Positions 10,770-23,695 of a stretch of DNA of 64,000 bases are shown here, one piece after another; the first letter of the stretch is position 1, and each line of letters opens with the position of its first letter. The stretch spans positions 44,585 to 108,584 of the forward strand of contig NZ_MPHK01000016.1 in the NCBI RefSeq assembly GCF_001957135.1, read 5' to 3'. Source of the DNA: Shewanella sp. UCD-KL21 (lineage in GTDB: Bacteria; Pseudomonadota; Gammaproteobacteria; Enterobacterales; Shewanellaceae). Below the pieces are notes generated by a model. The model made no database searches, was not told the DNA's origin, and saw nothing but the letters and a program-made list of their open reading frames with translations. Made by a program: the position numbers and the translations under genes.

Positions 10770-11669
10770 ATGACGTTAAAAAAACGCGGTTTAGGAAAAG
10801 GCTTAGATGCATTATTGAGTAACAGTAGTGCTGCCAGTCGCAAAGCTGAACTTACACAACCTAAAGCTGAAGTCAGTGAGCCACAAGTGGTTGCTGAAGA
10901 CGGTTTACTGATGCTTGATCTCGATTTGCTGCAATCAGGTAAATATCAGCCTCGTAAAGATATGTCACCTGAAGCACTCGATGAACTGGCTGAGTCGATC
11001 CGCTCACAAGGGGTTATTCAACCGATTGTAGTGCGTAAGGTTGATGATACCAAGTATGAGATTATTGCCGGCGAACGTCGCTGGAGAGCCGCTCAAATAG
11101 CTCAATTAGACAAAGTACCTTGTATCGTTAAACAAGTTGCAGATGAAGCTGCGGTTGCCATCGCCTTGATTGAGAACATTCAACGTGAAGACTTAAATGC
11201 CATGGAAGAAGCCATTGCATTACAACGTTTACTCGAAGAATTTGAACTGACCCATCAACAAACGGCTGATGCCGTCGGAAAGTCTAGAGCAAGTGTGTCT
11301 AACTTATTACGCTTAAACAGTTTAAATGAGCCAGTAAAACGTTTACTGGAATATGGCGATATTGATATGGGTCATGCCAGAGCCTTGCTTGCCATTGAAG
11401 GTGAAGAGCAAACTAGCTTAGCTCGATTGGTCGCATCTAAAGAAATGACAGTTCGTGAAACTGAACGATTAGTCAATAAAGCCCTAAATCCGGCTAAAGA
11501 GCCTGAAAAAGTAACTCAAGATCATGATGTAAGCCGCTTAGAGCAACAGTTAATTGATCGATTAGGCGCAAAAGTTGCCATTAATCATGGCAGTAAAGGC
11601 AAGGGTAAGATTGTAATAAACTACCAAGATCTTGCTGAGTTAGATGGTATTATCAGTAAAATTCATTAA
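10770..11669 (+). CDS. parB: Chromosome partitioning protein ParB (Spo0J)
   Basis: CTP-dependent DNA clamp that loads at parS sites near the origin and is the cargo adaptor for ParA. The 299-residue protein begins with the ParA-stimulating basic segment KKRGLGKGLDALL. The ParB/Srx domain contains YQPRKDM and the GERRWRAAQIA signature (CTP-binding, about residues 95-110), then the ENIQREDLNAMEEA region. A helix-turn-helix (TADAVGKSRASVSNLLRL) precedes the C-terminal dimer domain. No parS palindrome was recognised in this window. The genes form an operon with parA. Confidence 0.97.
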   Translation: MTLKKRGLGKGLDALLSNSSAASRKAELTQPKAEVSEPQVVAEDGLLMLDLDLLQSGKYQPRKDMSPEALDELAESIRSQGVIQPIVVRKVDDTKYEIIAGERRWRAAQIAQLDKVPCIVKQVADEAAVAIALIENIQREDLNAMEEAIALQRLLEEFELTHQQTADAVGKSRASVSNLLRLNSLNEPVKRLLEYGDIDMGHARALLAIEGEEQTSLARLVASKEMTVRETERLVNKALNPAKEPEKVTQDHDVSRLEQQLIDRLGAKVAINHGSKGKGKIVINYQDLAELDGIISKIH

Positions 11670-11781
11670 ATTCCTCAACAAAATCATTTCAAAGGTAACT
11701 TAGTAACAAGGCGTATTTTTAACTTTTAGAGTAATTAACGTTAAATCTCGCCTTATATCACTGATAAACCTCTTATCAAAG

Positions 11782-11809
11782 TTGCAAACAAGGTGTGAAA
11801 AGGTATACT
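11782..11809 (+). promoter_or_regulatory. Candidate sigma-70 promoter of the atp operon
   Basis: TTGCAA (11782-11787) and TATACT (11804-11809) are separated by 16 bases, about 85 bases before atpI. It lies in the 226-base AT-rich gap after parB, which otherwise shows only an imperfect GGCG/CGCC dyad near 11710-11755. Confidence 0.55.
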
Positions 11810-11895
11810 TTGCATGCTTTTTTTTCCCAATAGATTTATTAATAAATACATTAATAATTTAAGGAAAAATTAAGTATTAATGCGGAGATAAAAAA

Positions 11896-12279
11896 TTGAG
11901 TAAGGTTTTAGCGCGTCGTGGCCGATGGTCAGCCTATCGAATAGTGTTGCTACAGGCGGCGATAGCTGGGGGAACTTCAATTTTCTTTTTCGCTCTGTGG
12001 GGAGCTCAGTACGGATTTTCTGCGTTAGCAGGAGGTCTTATTGCTGTACTCCCTAATTTTGTATTCGCAACCCTTGCTTTCTCTCATGCGGGAGCTAGAG
12101 CATCAAGAAAAGTCGTTTGGTCGTTTTTCTTGGGGGAAGCGGTAAAGTTGCTGCTAACCATAGTGTTATTTGCCTGTGCATTTGGCCTGTTAAATACGTC
12201 ATTTATGCCGTTATTCATCAGCTATCTGTTGGCATTATTAATACCTTGGACGGCCCCTTTATACTTCAAGCAAAATTAA
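11896..12279 (+). CDS. atpI: F1Fo ATP synthase accessory protein AtpI
   Basis: First gene of the ATP synthase operon. AtpI is a small membrane protein proposed to assist c-ring assembly or magnesium supply. This 127-residue protein has four hydrophobic segments and a basic N terminus (SKVLARRGRWSAYR). The start is TTG at 11896, with GGAG about 11 bases upstream; no ATG is available in frame near there. It lies 12 bases before atpB. Sequence conservation in this family is low, so the call rests on size, membrane pattern and position. Confidence 0.88.
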   Translation: MSKVLARRGRWSAYRIVLLQAAIAGGTSIFFFALWGAQYGFSALAGGLIAVLPNFVFATLAFSHAGARASRKVVWSFFLGEAVKLLLTIVLFACAFGLLNTSFMPLFISYLLALLIPWTAPLYFKQN

Positions 12280-13113
<834 letters not shown>

Positions 13114-13127
13114 TTTAATAAAATTAG

Positions 13128-13409
<282 letters not shown>

Positions 13410-13437
13410 TCGTCCCTCTTAGTAAGGAGTTGTCGTT

Positions 13438-13908
13438 ATGAGTATTAACGCTACCCTGCTAGGCCAAGCGATTTCTTTTGCTCTCTTCGTGTGGTTTTGC
13501 ATGAAGTTTGTATGGCCACCATTGATGAACGCTATCGAAGAACGCCAGAAGAAAATTGCCGATGGACTAGCTGATGCAGGACGTGCTGCAAAAGATCTAG
13601 AGTTAGCTCAAGCGAAAGCAAATGAGCAACTAAAAGAAGCGAAGGCGACTGCTAACGAAATTATTGAGCAAGCTAATAAGCGCAAAGCTCAAATAGTTGA
13701 AGAAGCAAAAATGGAAGCTGATACAGAGCGTGCGAAAATCATTGCTCAAGGTCAAGCTGAAATTGAAAACGAACGTAATCGCGTTAAAGATGACTTGCGT
13801 AAGCAAGTTGCTACTCTTGCCATCACTGGTGCAGAGAAGATTCTTCAACGTTCGATTGACCCAGAAGCTCACAGTGACATAGTTAATAAACTTGTTGCTG
13901 AAATTTAA
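13438..13908 (+). CDS. atpF: ATP synthase Fo subunit b
   Basis: Peripheral stalk subunit. The 156-residue protein has one N-terminal membrane helix ([20 protein letters not shown]). A long charged Ala/Lys/Glu-rich helix follows, forming the dimeric coiled-coil stator that binds the delta subunit. Length equals the E. coli subunit. It starts 28 bases after atpE behind an AAGGAG ribosome site. Confidence 0.98.
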   Translation: MSINATLLGQAISFALFVWFCMKFVWPPLMNAIEERQKKIADGLADAGRAAKDLELAQAKANEQLKEAKATANEIIEQANKRKAQIVEEAKMEADTERAKIIAQGQAEIENERNRVKDDLRKQVATLAITGAEKILQRSIDPEAHSDIVNKLVAEI

Positions 13909-13924
13909 TTAAGGAAGCGGAGTT

Positions 13925-14458
13925 ATGGCTGAAATAAGCACCATTGCTCGTCCTTATGCAAAGGCAGCTTTTGATTTCGCTGTTGAGCACAAAGCAATTG
14001 AAGCTTGGGCAGAAATGCTTAACTTCGCGGCATTGGTAAGTGAAAACGAATCAATTAAGCCGTTGCTAGGTGGCTCATTAGCGAGTGCCAAGCTTGCATC
14101 ATTATTCATAGAAATATGTGGTGATCAAGTGAACGCGCAAGGTCAAAACCTTTTGAAGGTTATGGCCGAAAACGGTCGTTTAGAGATACTACCTACAGTA
14201 TCGCTACTTTTTGCTGAATATCGCAATGAGTGGGCAAAAGAAGTTGAAGCAACTGTTGTTTCAGCGACTGAGCTAAGCTCTGAGCAACAAACGCAAATTA
14301 GTGTTTCTCTTGAGAAACGTCTCGCACGCAAAGTAAAGCTGAATTGTAGCGTAGATGCATCACTGATTGGTGGTGTAATTATTAAATCAGGCGACTTAGT
14401 CATTGACGGCTCTGTTAGCGGTAATTTATCGCGCTTGTCTGATAAGCTACAATCGTAA
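13925..14458 (+). CDS. atpH: ATP synthase F1 subunit delta
   Basis: Links the b-subunit stalk to the top of the alpha-beta hexamer. The 177-residue protein contains [12 protein letters not shown] at its N terminus and the C-terminal [20 protein letters not shown] segment that defines the family. It sits between atpF (16-base gap) and atpA (14-base gap), each with its own GGAG-type ribosome site. Confidence 0.98.
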   Translation: MAEISTIARPYAKAAFDFAVEHKAIEAWAEMLNFAALVSENESIKPLLGGSLASAKLASLFIEICGDQVNAQGQNLLKVMAENGRLEILPTVSLLFAEYRNEWAKEVEATVVSATELSSEQQTQISVSLEKRLARKVKLNCSVDASLIGGVIIKSGDLVIDGSVSGNLSRLSDKLQS

Positions 14459-14472
14459 TTGGGAGTTTGAGC

Positions 14473-16014
14473 ATGCAACTGAATTCCACTGAAATCAGCG
14501 ATCTGATTAAGCAGCGGATCGAGCAGTTCGACGTCGTTAGTGAAGCTCGCAACGAAGGTACAATCGTTGCAGTAAGTGACGGCATCATTCGCATTCACGG
14601 CCTAGCCGATGTAATGCAAGGTGAAATGATCGAACTGCCTGGTGGCCGTTTTGCAATCGCGTTGAACTTAGAACGTGATTCTGTCGGTGCCGTAGTAATG
14701 GGCCCTTATGCTAATTTAGCAGAAGGCGCAAAAGTTAAGACCACTGGTCGTATTCTTGAAGTACCAGTAGGTCGTGGTTTATTAGGCCGCGTTGTTAACA
14801 CTCTTGGTGAGCCAATTGACGGAAAAGGACCTATCGACAACGATGGTTTCTCTCCTGTTGAAGTAATTGCTCCTGGTGTTATTGAACGTCAGTCAGTAGA
14901 TCAACCTATTCAAACTGGTTATAAAGCCGTTGATTCAATGATCCCAATCGGTCGTGGACAACGTGAACTAGTAATTGGTGACCGTCAGACTGGTAAAACA
15001 GCGATGGCTATCGATGCTATTATCAACCAGAAAGATTCAGGCATTAAATGTGTATACGTAGCGGTAGGGCAAAAAGCTTCTACAATCGCTAACGTAGTGC
15101 GCAAGCTTGAAGAGCACGGTGCATTAGCTAACACTATCGTTGTAGTTGCAACAGCTTCTGAAGCTGCAGCATTACAATACTTAGCACCTTACTCAGGTTG
15201 TTCTATGGGTGAATACTTCCGTGACCGCGGTGAAGATTCTTTAATCGTATATGATGATCTATCTAAGCAAGCAGTTGCTTACCGTCAGATCTCGTTACTA
15301 TTGAAGCGTCCACCAGGACGTGAAGCATACCCAGGTGATGTATTCTATCTACATTCTCGTTTATTAGAGCGTGCTTCACGTGTAAACGAAAACTATGTAG
15401 AAAAGTTCACTAACGGTGAAGTAAAAGGTCAAACCGGTTCTTTAACTGCGTTACCTATTATTGAAACCCAAGCTGGTGACGTATCTGCATTCGTACCGAC
15501 CAACGTAATTTCTATTACAGATGGTCAGATCTTCCTTGAGACTGACTTGTTTAACTCAGGACTACGTCCTGCTGTTAACCCAGGTATTTCTGTTTCTCGT
15601 GTTGGTGGTGCGGCTCAGACTAAGATCATCAAGAAACTGTCTGGTGGTATTCGTACCGCGTTAGCACAGTATCGAGAGCTTGCTGCGTTCTCACAATTTG
15701 CATCTGACTTAGATGATGCAACTCGTGCTCAACTTGAGCATGGTGAGCGTGTTACCGAACTTATGAAGCAAAAGCAATATGCTCCAATGAGCGTTGCTGA
15801 TCAAGCTATCTCAATCTTCTCAGCTGAAAAAGGCTACTTGAAGACTGTAGAATTAAGTAAAATCGGTAGCTTTGAAGCCGCTCTGCTTTCATATATGAAC
15901 AGCGAACATGCTGAGCTTATTAAAACTATCAATGCAACTGGCAACTACAATGCAGACATTGAAAGTGAATTAAAAGCGGGCATGGACAAGTTCATTGAAA
16001 CCCAAACCTGGTAA
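14473..16014 (+). CDS. atpA: ATP synthase F1 subunit alpha
   Basis: Regulatory nucleotide-binding subunit of the catalytic hexamer. The 513-residue length equals E. coli. Walker A is [15 protein letters not shown] near residue 169; [16 protein letters not shown] is the Walker B region. [17 protein letters not shown] is the alpha/beta signature. The ATG at 14473 is used because GGGAG lies 7 bases upstream; an in-frame TTG at 14467 has no such site. Confidence 0.99.
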   Translation: MQLNSTEISDLIKQRIEQFDVVSEARNEGTIVAVSDGIIRIHGLADVMQGEMIELPGGRFAIALNLERDSVGAVVMGPYANLAEGAKVKTTGRILEVPVGRGLLGRVVNTLGEPIDGKGPIDNDGFSPVEVIAPGVIERQSVDQPIQTGYKAVDSMIPIGRGQRELVIGDRQTGKTAMAIDAIINQKDSGIKCVYVAVGQKASTIANVVRKLEEHGALANTIVVVATASEAAALQYLAPYSGCSMGEYFRDRGEDSLIVYDDLSKQAVAYRQISLLLKRPPGREAYPGDVFYLHSRLLERASRVNENYVEKFTNGEVKGQTGSLTALPIIETQAGDVSAFVPTNVISITDGQIFLETDLFNSGLRPAVNPGISVSRVGGAAQTKIIKKLSGGIRTALAQYRELAAFSQFASDLDDATRAQLEHGERVTELMKQKQYAPMSVADQAISIFSAEKGYLKTVELSKIGSFEAALLSYMNSEHAELIKTINATGNYNADIESELKAGMDKFIETQTW

Positions 16015-16063
16015 TGAATAGAGGTGTCGTAAGACACCTCCGGTCCAGAATTGGAGAGTAAAG

Positions 16064-18350
<2,287 letters not shown>

Positions 18351-18383
18351 CTGAGCATTAGCTTAGTATTTTAGGAGAACTTG

Positions 18384-18812
18384 ATGGCAGCCATGACAGT
18401 CCAACTTGATATAGTAAGTGCTGAAAACAGCATGTTCAGCGGTGAAGTAAGCTTCTTAGAAGTGAGCGGCACCGAGGGTGAGTTAGGTATTATGCCTAAC
18501 CATGCTCCATTACTTACTAGAATCAAACCTGGCATGGCGCGCATGATCAAGCAAGATGGTAGTGAAGAAGTGATGTATCTTTCAGGTGGAATCCTGGAAG
18601 TACAACCTGCTTCAATCTCTGTTCTTGCTGACGTCGCTTTGCGTGCCGATGATATTGATGAGCAAGCTGCATTAGAAGCTAAGCAAAAGGCTGAAGCGAA
18701 TATCGCTAATGCTGGTGCTGACTTTGATTATGAAGCTGCAACAATTGAATTAGCTAAATCATTAGCTCAACTTCGTGTTGTTGAAACCATCAAAAAGAAC
18801 ATTGCCAGATAA
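18384..18812 (+). CDS. atpC: ATP synthase F1 subunit epsilon
   Basis: Shaft subunit with an N-terminal beta sandwich and a C-terminal helical hairpin that inhibits ATP hydrolysis. The 142-residue protein contains [17 protein letters not shown] and [11 protein letters not shown], both family signatures. The ATG at 18384 is preferred, with AGGAG 6 bases upstream. Last gene of the operon, followed by a strong terminator. Confidence 0.98.
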   Translation: MAAMTVQLDIVSAENSMFSGEVSFLEVSGTEGELGIMPNHAPLLTRIKPGMARMIKQDGSEEVMYLSGGILEVQPASISVLADVALRADDIDEQAALEAKQKAEANIANAGADFDYEAATIELAKSLAQLRVVETIKKNIAR

Positions 18813-18826
18813 AGGTTATTGTTTTG

Positions 18827-18856
18827 AAAAGGCGACCCTAGGGTCGCCTTTTTTGT
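18827..18856 (+). terminator. Terminator of the atp operon
   Basis: AAAAGGCGACCC (18827-18838) and GGGTCGCCTTTT (18841-18852) form a near-perfect stem followed by TT and TGT. Strong intrinsic terminator. Confidence 0.9.
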
Positions 18857-19023
18857 ATCTAGAATTTGAATTAATTGCATCATAATAGTCGTGCTTATGC
18901 GCCAATTTTTGACTGATAGTGTAATAATTTCCATGCTGATTTCCTGTCACCCATAATCTAGGTTAAAATCAGCCTCAATAAACTGCATTAGCCAGAATTG
19001 AATACTTGTATAAAGGAATCCCG

Positions 19024-20388
19024 ATGTCATTAAATGTTGTAATTTTAGCTGCTGGTAAAGGAACACGGATGCGTTCAGACTTGCCAAAGGTACTGCACCC
19101 TATTGCCCACAAAAGCATGGTGCAACATGTTATTGATACTGCAAACTCATTAGGCTCAAACGCTATTCAATTGGTTTATGGCTATGGCGCAGACAAGCTG
19201 CAAGCTTCTTTAGGTGAGCAAGCGGTTAATTGGGTATTGCAAGCTGAGCAATTGGGTACAGGCCACGCCGTCGCGCAAGCCAATCCAAACATTAACGATG
19301 ATGACACTGTGCTGATTTTATACGGTGATGTGCCGTTAATTCAGCAATCAACTTTAGAAAGTTTACTTGCTGCTCGCCCTGAAAATGGTTTAGCAATATT
19401 AACGGTTAATTTAGCTAACCCAAGCGGTTATGGCCGTATCGTGCGCGAAGGTGGCAAGGTTGTTGGCATTATCGAGCAAAAAGATGCTAATGCTGAGCAG
19501 CTGCTCATTAACGAAGTAAATACCGGCATTATGGCGGTACCTGGCAAGCAATTAAAAGCGTGGCTTGGGCGTCTTTCAAACAGCAATGCCCAAGGTGAGT
19601 ATTACCTAACTGATATTATTGCTATGGCCCATGAAGATGGAGTGGCAATTGATACCGCGCAGCCGCAATCAGCTGTTGAAGTTGAGGGCGCTAATAACCG
19701 CGTTCAGTTAGCGCAATTAGAGCGTGCTTATCAAGCCCGTGAAGCTGAAGCGTTAATGCTGGCTGGCGCAAATTTACGTGATCCTAGCCGAATCGATATC
19801 CGCGGTGATGTGACTGTGGGTATGGACGTGATGATTGACGTTAATGTTATCTTTAATGGCAAAGTGACTTTAGGTAACAATGTCACTATTGGCGCAGGCG
19901 CGATATTAACTGACTGTATTATCGCTGATAACGCTGAAATTAAGCCTTACTCAATCGTTGAAGGGGCAAAGCTTGGAGTTGCAGCCAGTGCTGGGCCATT
20001 TGCTCGTTTACGTACAGGCGCAGAGCTAAAAGATAATGCCCATATCGGCAACTTTGTCGAAATGAAAAAGGCAGTGTTAGGCGAAGGCTCTAAAGCTGGC
20101 CATTTGGCCTATTTAGGCGATGCCAATATTGGCGCTGGGGTTAACATTGGCGCAGGCACGATTACCTGTAACTATGATGGTGCGAATAAATTCTTAACCA
20201 CCATAGAAGATGGCGTCTTTGTGGGGAGTGATACTCAATTAATTGCCCCGGTGACCATAGGTAAAAATGCCACTTTGGGTGCTGGTTCAACAATTGCTAA
20301 AGATGTCGCTGAAGGCGAGTTAGTGATTACTCGTGTTAAGCAGCGCCATATCAGTGGTTGGGCAAGACCAGTTAAAAAAGCCAAATAG
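19024..20388 (+). CDS. glmU: Bifunctional UDP-N-acetylglucosamine pyrophosphorylase / glucosamine-1-phosphate acetyltransferase
   Basis: Makes UDP-GlcNAc for peptidoglycan and lipid A. The 454-residue protein has an N-terminal nucleotidyltransferase domain with [19 protein letters not shown]. The C-terminal left-handed beta-helix has hexapeptide repeats (for example [21 protein letters not shown]), with the acetyltransferase site. The start ATG at 19024 follows AAAGGAATCCCG; an upstream in-frame start at 19006 lacks a ribosome site. The partner glmS lies 3.3 kb downstream. Confidence 0.98.
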   Translation: MSLNVVILAAGKGTRMRSDLPKVLHPIAHKSMVQHVIDTANSLGSNAIQLVYGYGADKLQASLGEQAVNWVLQAEQLGTGHAVAQANPNINDDDTVLILYGDVPLIQQSTLESLLAARPENGLAILTVNLANPSGYGRIVREGGKVVGIIEQKDANAEQLLINEVNTGIMAVPGKQLKAWLGRLSNSNAQGEYYLTDIIAMAHEDGVAIDTAQPQSAVEVEGANNRVQLAQLERAYQAREAEALMLAGANLRDPSRIDIRGDVTVGMDVMIDVNVIFNGKVTLGNNVTIGAGAILTDCIIADNAEIKPYSIVEGAKLGVAASAGPFARLRTGAELKDNAHIGNFVEMKKAVLGEGSKAGHLAYLGDANIGAGVNIGAGTITCNYDGANKFLTTIEDGVFVGSDTQLIAPVTIGKNATLGAGSTIAKDVAEGELVITRVKQRHISGWARPVKKAK

Positions 20389-20411
20389 ACTAAAAAACGA
20401 TTAAATATCAA

Positions 20412-20442
20412 ACGACAAGCATCGCTGCTTGTCGTTTTTTTT
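20412..20442 (+). terminator. Terminator after glmU
   Basis: ACGACAAGC (20412-20420) pairs with GCTTGTCGT (20427-20435), followed by eight T residues. Confidence 0.9.
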
Positions 20443-20481
20443 TACATAAAAAACACAAAGGTAAAGTCAATGTAAATAAAC

Positions 20482-20500
20482 TTTAATAATAATCATTCTC
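20482..20500. promoter_or_regulatory. Candidate Fur box upstream of the TonB receptor gene
   Basis: The 19 bases match the GATAATGATAATCATTATC consensus at 15 positions and lie 53 bases upstream of the receptor start codon. Iron repression of a siderophore receptor is the expected logic. Confidence 0.65.
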
Positions 20501-20552
20501 ATTTATAGTTGCGCCACATAAATACACAATTGCGAAACTTTAGAGGGTGAAG

Positions 20553-22673
20553 ATGTTAACAAAACCATCTTGTTTGTCACTTGCGGTAACGAGTGCAATT
20601 TTATCAATGTCTGTTATAGCAGAAGAGCAGATCCATACCAATCAAGCCAGCTCTCCAGGTATCGAGCATATTGAAGTCACAGGTAGACAATTCAATGACT
20701 ATAAAGTCGGTACGGCATCCGGCGCAATGCGCGGCGATATTAGCATTTTAGATACCCCTCAATCGGTTACTGTCATTCCTGATTTTATTACCGACGAGCA
20801 ATTAGCCACAAATTTATCAGAAGTGTTAGTTAATGACTCCAGTGTGACTGGCGGCAGTGAAAAGTGGAATCGTCAGGTATTTAACCTTCGCGGTTTTGAG
20901 CTATCTTCAGGCTCAGGCTTCCTGATTAATGGTCAGCAGCAGTGGTCTCACTATGTGCAGCCAATCGAAACATTACAGCAAGTTGAAGTGTTAAAAGGGC
21001 CTTCAAGCATGTTGTACGGTCAGTCAGGTCCCGGTGGATTGATTAATATGGTCACCAAAAAATCGAGCTATGATGCAATGCTCGATATCGGTTTTGACAT
21101 TGACGAGCATGGTTCTACTCGTTTGCAACTTGACGCGGGTGGCAGTTTGAATGAAGCACAAACGCTGCGTTATCGCACCGTGCTGGTTAAACAAGATACC
21201 CAGTATTGGCGAGAGTACCGCGATGACTCGAATCAAGAACGAGATCGTTGGTTAGGCTATTTAAATGTAGAGTTTGATGTCACAGATGATTTGTTGTTGT
21301 CGGTTAAATATGACCATACCCAAGACAAAACCGGAATCGATCGTGGTGGTTGGTTAGATGCTGATGGTGAGCTTATTGGTGGACGTGACACGATTTGGGA
21401 TATGCCTTGGGCATTTACCGATAACACCATTAGTAATTTAGGTGCTGAATTAACTTATCATTTAACTGATGATTGGAAAATTAAAGCTGGCTATAACGAC
21501 CAACAATTTAACCGTCAGCGTTTAGATTCATCGCCAAGCCAATGTACTGCTTGCGGTGATGATCCGCTAACTGATGGCTACTATATCAGTCCATTTGATC
21601 GTTATGATGACTGGCAGCATAAAACTGGTTTTGTTGATTTCACCGGTAATTTTCAAACGGGTAATTTAGGCCATCAATTGTTAATTGGCGCCAATATGCT
21701 TGATTATTATTACGGTCAGCTCAAAGAATCTGGCGACAAATATCAAGTTGTGATGCCTGGGGAGCCTATGCCTAACCCTCAACTTGATTATCGTAATGAT
21801 GACACTAAATCTGAAAGTGAATACAAGCATTACGGCTTTTATATTCAAGATTTAATAACAATCAATGACTCATGGAAAGCGCTGGCTGGCATGCGTTATG
21901 ACGAGCAAAAGAAAGAAGGTGCTGGTAATAATAGTTATGCAGTGTCACCTAAGTTCGGGCTTATTTACTCGCCAGTAGAAAGCGCAAGCATTTACCTTAA
22001 TTATTCAAAAAGCTTCACACCACAAGGTATGGTTAACGACATTAATGATCTTAATGACCAAATGAACCTTGATCCTGAATACGGCGAACAGTATGAACTT
22101 GGTGCCAAGTGGGAGCTATTTGACGGCAGTTTATTACTGACTGGCGCTGTATTTGATATCACAGTGAATAATGTCACAGTAAAAGAGCAGATTGAAAACT
22201 CTGAGCTAACCATCACTACTCAATCAGGTGAGCAGCGCCATCGAGGTTTTGAAATCGGTTCACAAGGCCAACTAAGCGATAAATGGTTTATGACCGGTTC
22301 AATGATGTATTTAGATGCTGAGTATATCCGCCCAGATCAAGACAGCTTAGATGGTAAAACCCCAGTAGATGCGCCTGAATTGTCGGCGAATATCTGGACT
22401 CGTTACGAAATGACCCAAGACTTAGCCTTTAACTTCGGGGCAATATATGTCGGCGAACGCTTTGCTAATACCAGTAATGCCATTGTAAAAGACGACTATG
22501 TTCGTTTTGACTTAGGTGCAGCCTATTCAATGCCGGTCATGGGAAGCGATATTAGCGTACGGATGAATATCAAAAACCTATTTGATACCGACTATCTTGA
22601 TGGTGGTTCAGAAACTGATGTCACCGTTGGAGAGGGACGGAGCTTTAGCTTAGCATTTGAAGCAAAATTCTAA
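20553..22673 (+). CDS. TonB-dependent siderophore receptor
   Basis: Outer-membrane receptor for a ferric siderophore, energised by TonB. The 706-residue protein starts with a Sec signal peptide (LSLAVTSAILSMSVIA, cut before EEQ). A plug domain follows (DTPQSVTVIPDFITDEQ, later VEVLKGPSSMLYGQSGPGGLINMVTK). The C-terminal 22-strand barrel ends in the aromatic terminus FSLAFEAKF. The ATG at 20553 is favoured, with AGAGGG just upstream. A Fur box candidate precedes it. The substrate cannot be assigned; the plug resembles hydroxamate-type receptors such as FhuA/FpvA. Monocistronic, with a strong terminator at 22758-22791. Confidence 0.92.
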   Translation: MLTKPSCLSLAVTSAILSMSVIAEEQIHTNQASSPGIEHIEVTGRQFNDYKVGTASGAMRGDISILDTPQSVTVIPDFITDEQLATNLSEVLVNDSSVTGGSEKWNRQVFNLRGFELSSGSGFLINGQQQWSHYVQPIETLQQVEVLKGPSSMLYGQSGPGGLINMVTKKSSYDAMLDIGFDIDEHGSTRLQLDAGGSLNEAQTLRYRTVLVKQDTQYWREYRDDSNQERDRWLGYLNVEFDVTDDLLLSVKYDHTQDKTGIDRGGWLDADGELIGGRDTIWDMPWAFTDNTISNLGAELTYHLTDDWKIKAGYNDQQFNRQRLDSSPSQCTACGDDPLTDGYYISPFDRYDDWQHKTGFVDFTGNFQTGNLGHQLLIGANMLDYYYGQLKESGDKYQVVMPGEPMPNPQLDYRNDDTKSESEYKHYGFYIQDLITINDSWKALAGMRYDEQKKEGAGNNSYAVSPKFGLIYSPVESASIYLNYSKSFTPQGMVNDINDLNDQMNLDPEYGEQYELGAKWELFDGSLLLTGAVFDITVNNVTVKEQIENSELTITTQSGEQRHRGFEIGSQGQLSDKWFMTGSMMYLDAEYIRPDQDSLDGKTPVDAPELSANIWTRYEMTQDLAFNFGAIYVGERFANTSNAIVKDDYVRFDLGAAYSMPVMGSDISVRMNIKNLFDTDYLDGGSETDVTVGEGRSFSLAFEAKF

Positions 22674-22757
22674 GTGCTAATAAAGCGTTAAGTAAGTCAC
22701 TGCCACAATTGTTGCTGTGGCACTGCTAGCTTAGTTTAACTTTTGATTATCAACACC

Positions 22758-22791
22758 AAGCCCCTATATCAATGATAGGGGCTTTTTTTTG
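22758..22791 (+). terminator. Terminator after the TonB receptor
   Basis: AAGCCCCTAT (22758-22767) and ATAGGGGCTT (22775-22784) form a 10-bp stem followed by a run of T. Confidence 0.92.
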
Positions 22792-22831
22792 GGCTAAATT
22801 TGAAACAGGTAACTTTCAAAAACTAGTAAAA

Positions 22832-22872
22832 AAGTTTCGTTTGGTTATAATGTGCCTTTCGAATCGAAACTT
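22832..22872 (+). promoter_or_regulatory. Promoter with TTTCG/CGAAA operator cluster upstream of the DeoR-type regulator
   Basis: A TATAAT hexamer at 22846-22851 is bracketed by AAGTTTCG (22832-22839) and its exact reverse complement CGAAACTT (22865-22872). A further TTTCG at 22857-22861 makes a TTTCG-AAT-CGAAA dyad with the second arm. DeoR-family repressors such as GlpR and AgaR use similar TTCG-type half-sites, so autoregulation is likely but inferred. Confidence 0.6.
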
Positions 22873-22884
22873 AAGCTACTGAAC

Positions 22885-23655
22885 ATGAATAAAAGAAACA
22901 CACAGCAGCGACGCCATAGCATTATTAGCCTGCTCAATAGCCAAGGCGAAGTCAGTGTTGATGAGTTATCCTTACGGTTCGAAACTTCTGAAGTCACCAT
23001 TCGCAAAGACTTAGCCACCTTAGAAAAAGCCGGACTGTTATTACGCCGTTATGGTGGCGCAGTTGCTATACCTGATGAAGTCACTCAGGCATTTAGCAGC
23101 AAAATAGCCCCGAATAAATTATCCATAGCGAAAGCTGCAGCTGAATTAATTAACGATCACAACCGCATTATCATCGATAGCGGCAGTACCACCTCAGGGT
23201 TAATTCAACAGCTCAATCATAAGCGCGGCTTGTTAGTGATGACGAACTCATTGCAACTGGCAAACGCCATTCATGAGTTAGAAAATGAGCCGACATTATT
23301 GATGACCGGTGGCACTTGGGATCCGCATTCAGAGTCGTTTCAAGGCCAAATTGCAGAACAAGTACTACGCTCATATAACTTTGACCAGCTGTTTATTGGC
23401 GCAGATGGCATTGATTTAGCCCGTGGCACGACCACCTTTAACGAATTAACTGGCTTAAGCAAAGTGATGGCAGAGGTCTCAAGAGACGTTATCGTGATGC
23501 TTGAGTCGGACAAGTTTGGCCGCCGGATCCCCAATCTCGAATTACCTTGGAGCAATATCAGCGTATTAGTCACTGATGACAAGCTACCAGCAGAGACGGT
23601 GGCCACAATTACAGAATATGGTGTGAGAGTCATTTTGGCTCCCCACAAAGAATAA
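22885..23655 (+). CDS. DeoR-family transcriptional regulator, probable regulator of glmS
   Basis: A 256-residue regulator. The N-terminal DeoR helix-turn-helix is at residues 8-58 (RRHSIISLLNSQGEVSVDEL...TSEVTIRKDLATLEKAGLLLRRYGGAV). The C-terminal DeoRC sugar-phosphate sensor domain is like phosphosugar isomerases, with IDSGSTTSGLIQ and LFIGADGID. Start ATG at 22885; the GTG at 22852 would lie too near the promoter. glmS starts only 40 bases after its stop with no terminator or promoter visible, so the two are probably co-transcribed. The likely effector is an amino-sugar phosphate such as glucosamine-6-phosphate. That is inference from context, since the DeoR-glmS pair is common in Shewanella. 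Confidence 0.9.
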   Translation: MNKRNTQQRRHSIISLLNSQGEVSVDELSLRFETSEVTIRKDLATLEKAGLLLRRYGGAVAIPDEVTQAFSSKIAPNKLSIAKAAAELINDHNRIIIDSGSTTSGLIQQLNHKRGLLVMTNSLQLANAIHELENEPTLLMTGGTWDPHSESFQGQIAEQVLRSYNFDQLFIGADGIDLARGTTTFNELTGLSKVMAEVSRDVIVMLESDKFGRRIPNLELPWSNISVLVTDDKLPAETVATITEYGVRVILAPHKE

Positions 23656-23695
23656 CTTTTACATTTTTACTAAATTAAATAATTGGACATAAATT

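Noticed and set aside
9965..11669. parS sites near parAB
   Set aside because: No TGTTTCACGTGAAACA-like palindrome was found by eye in the window; partial CACGTG matches lie in coding DNA without symmetry.
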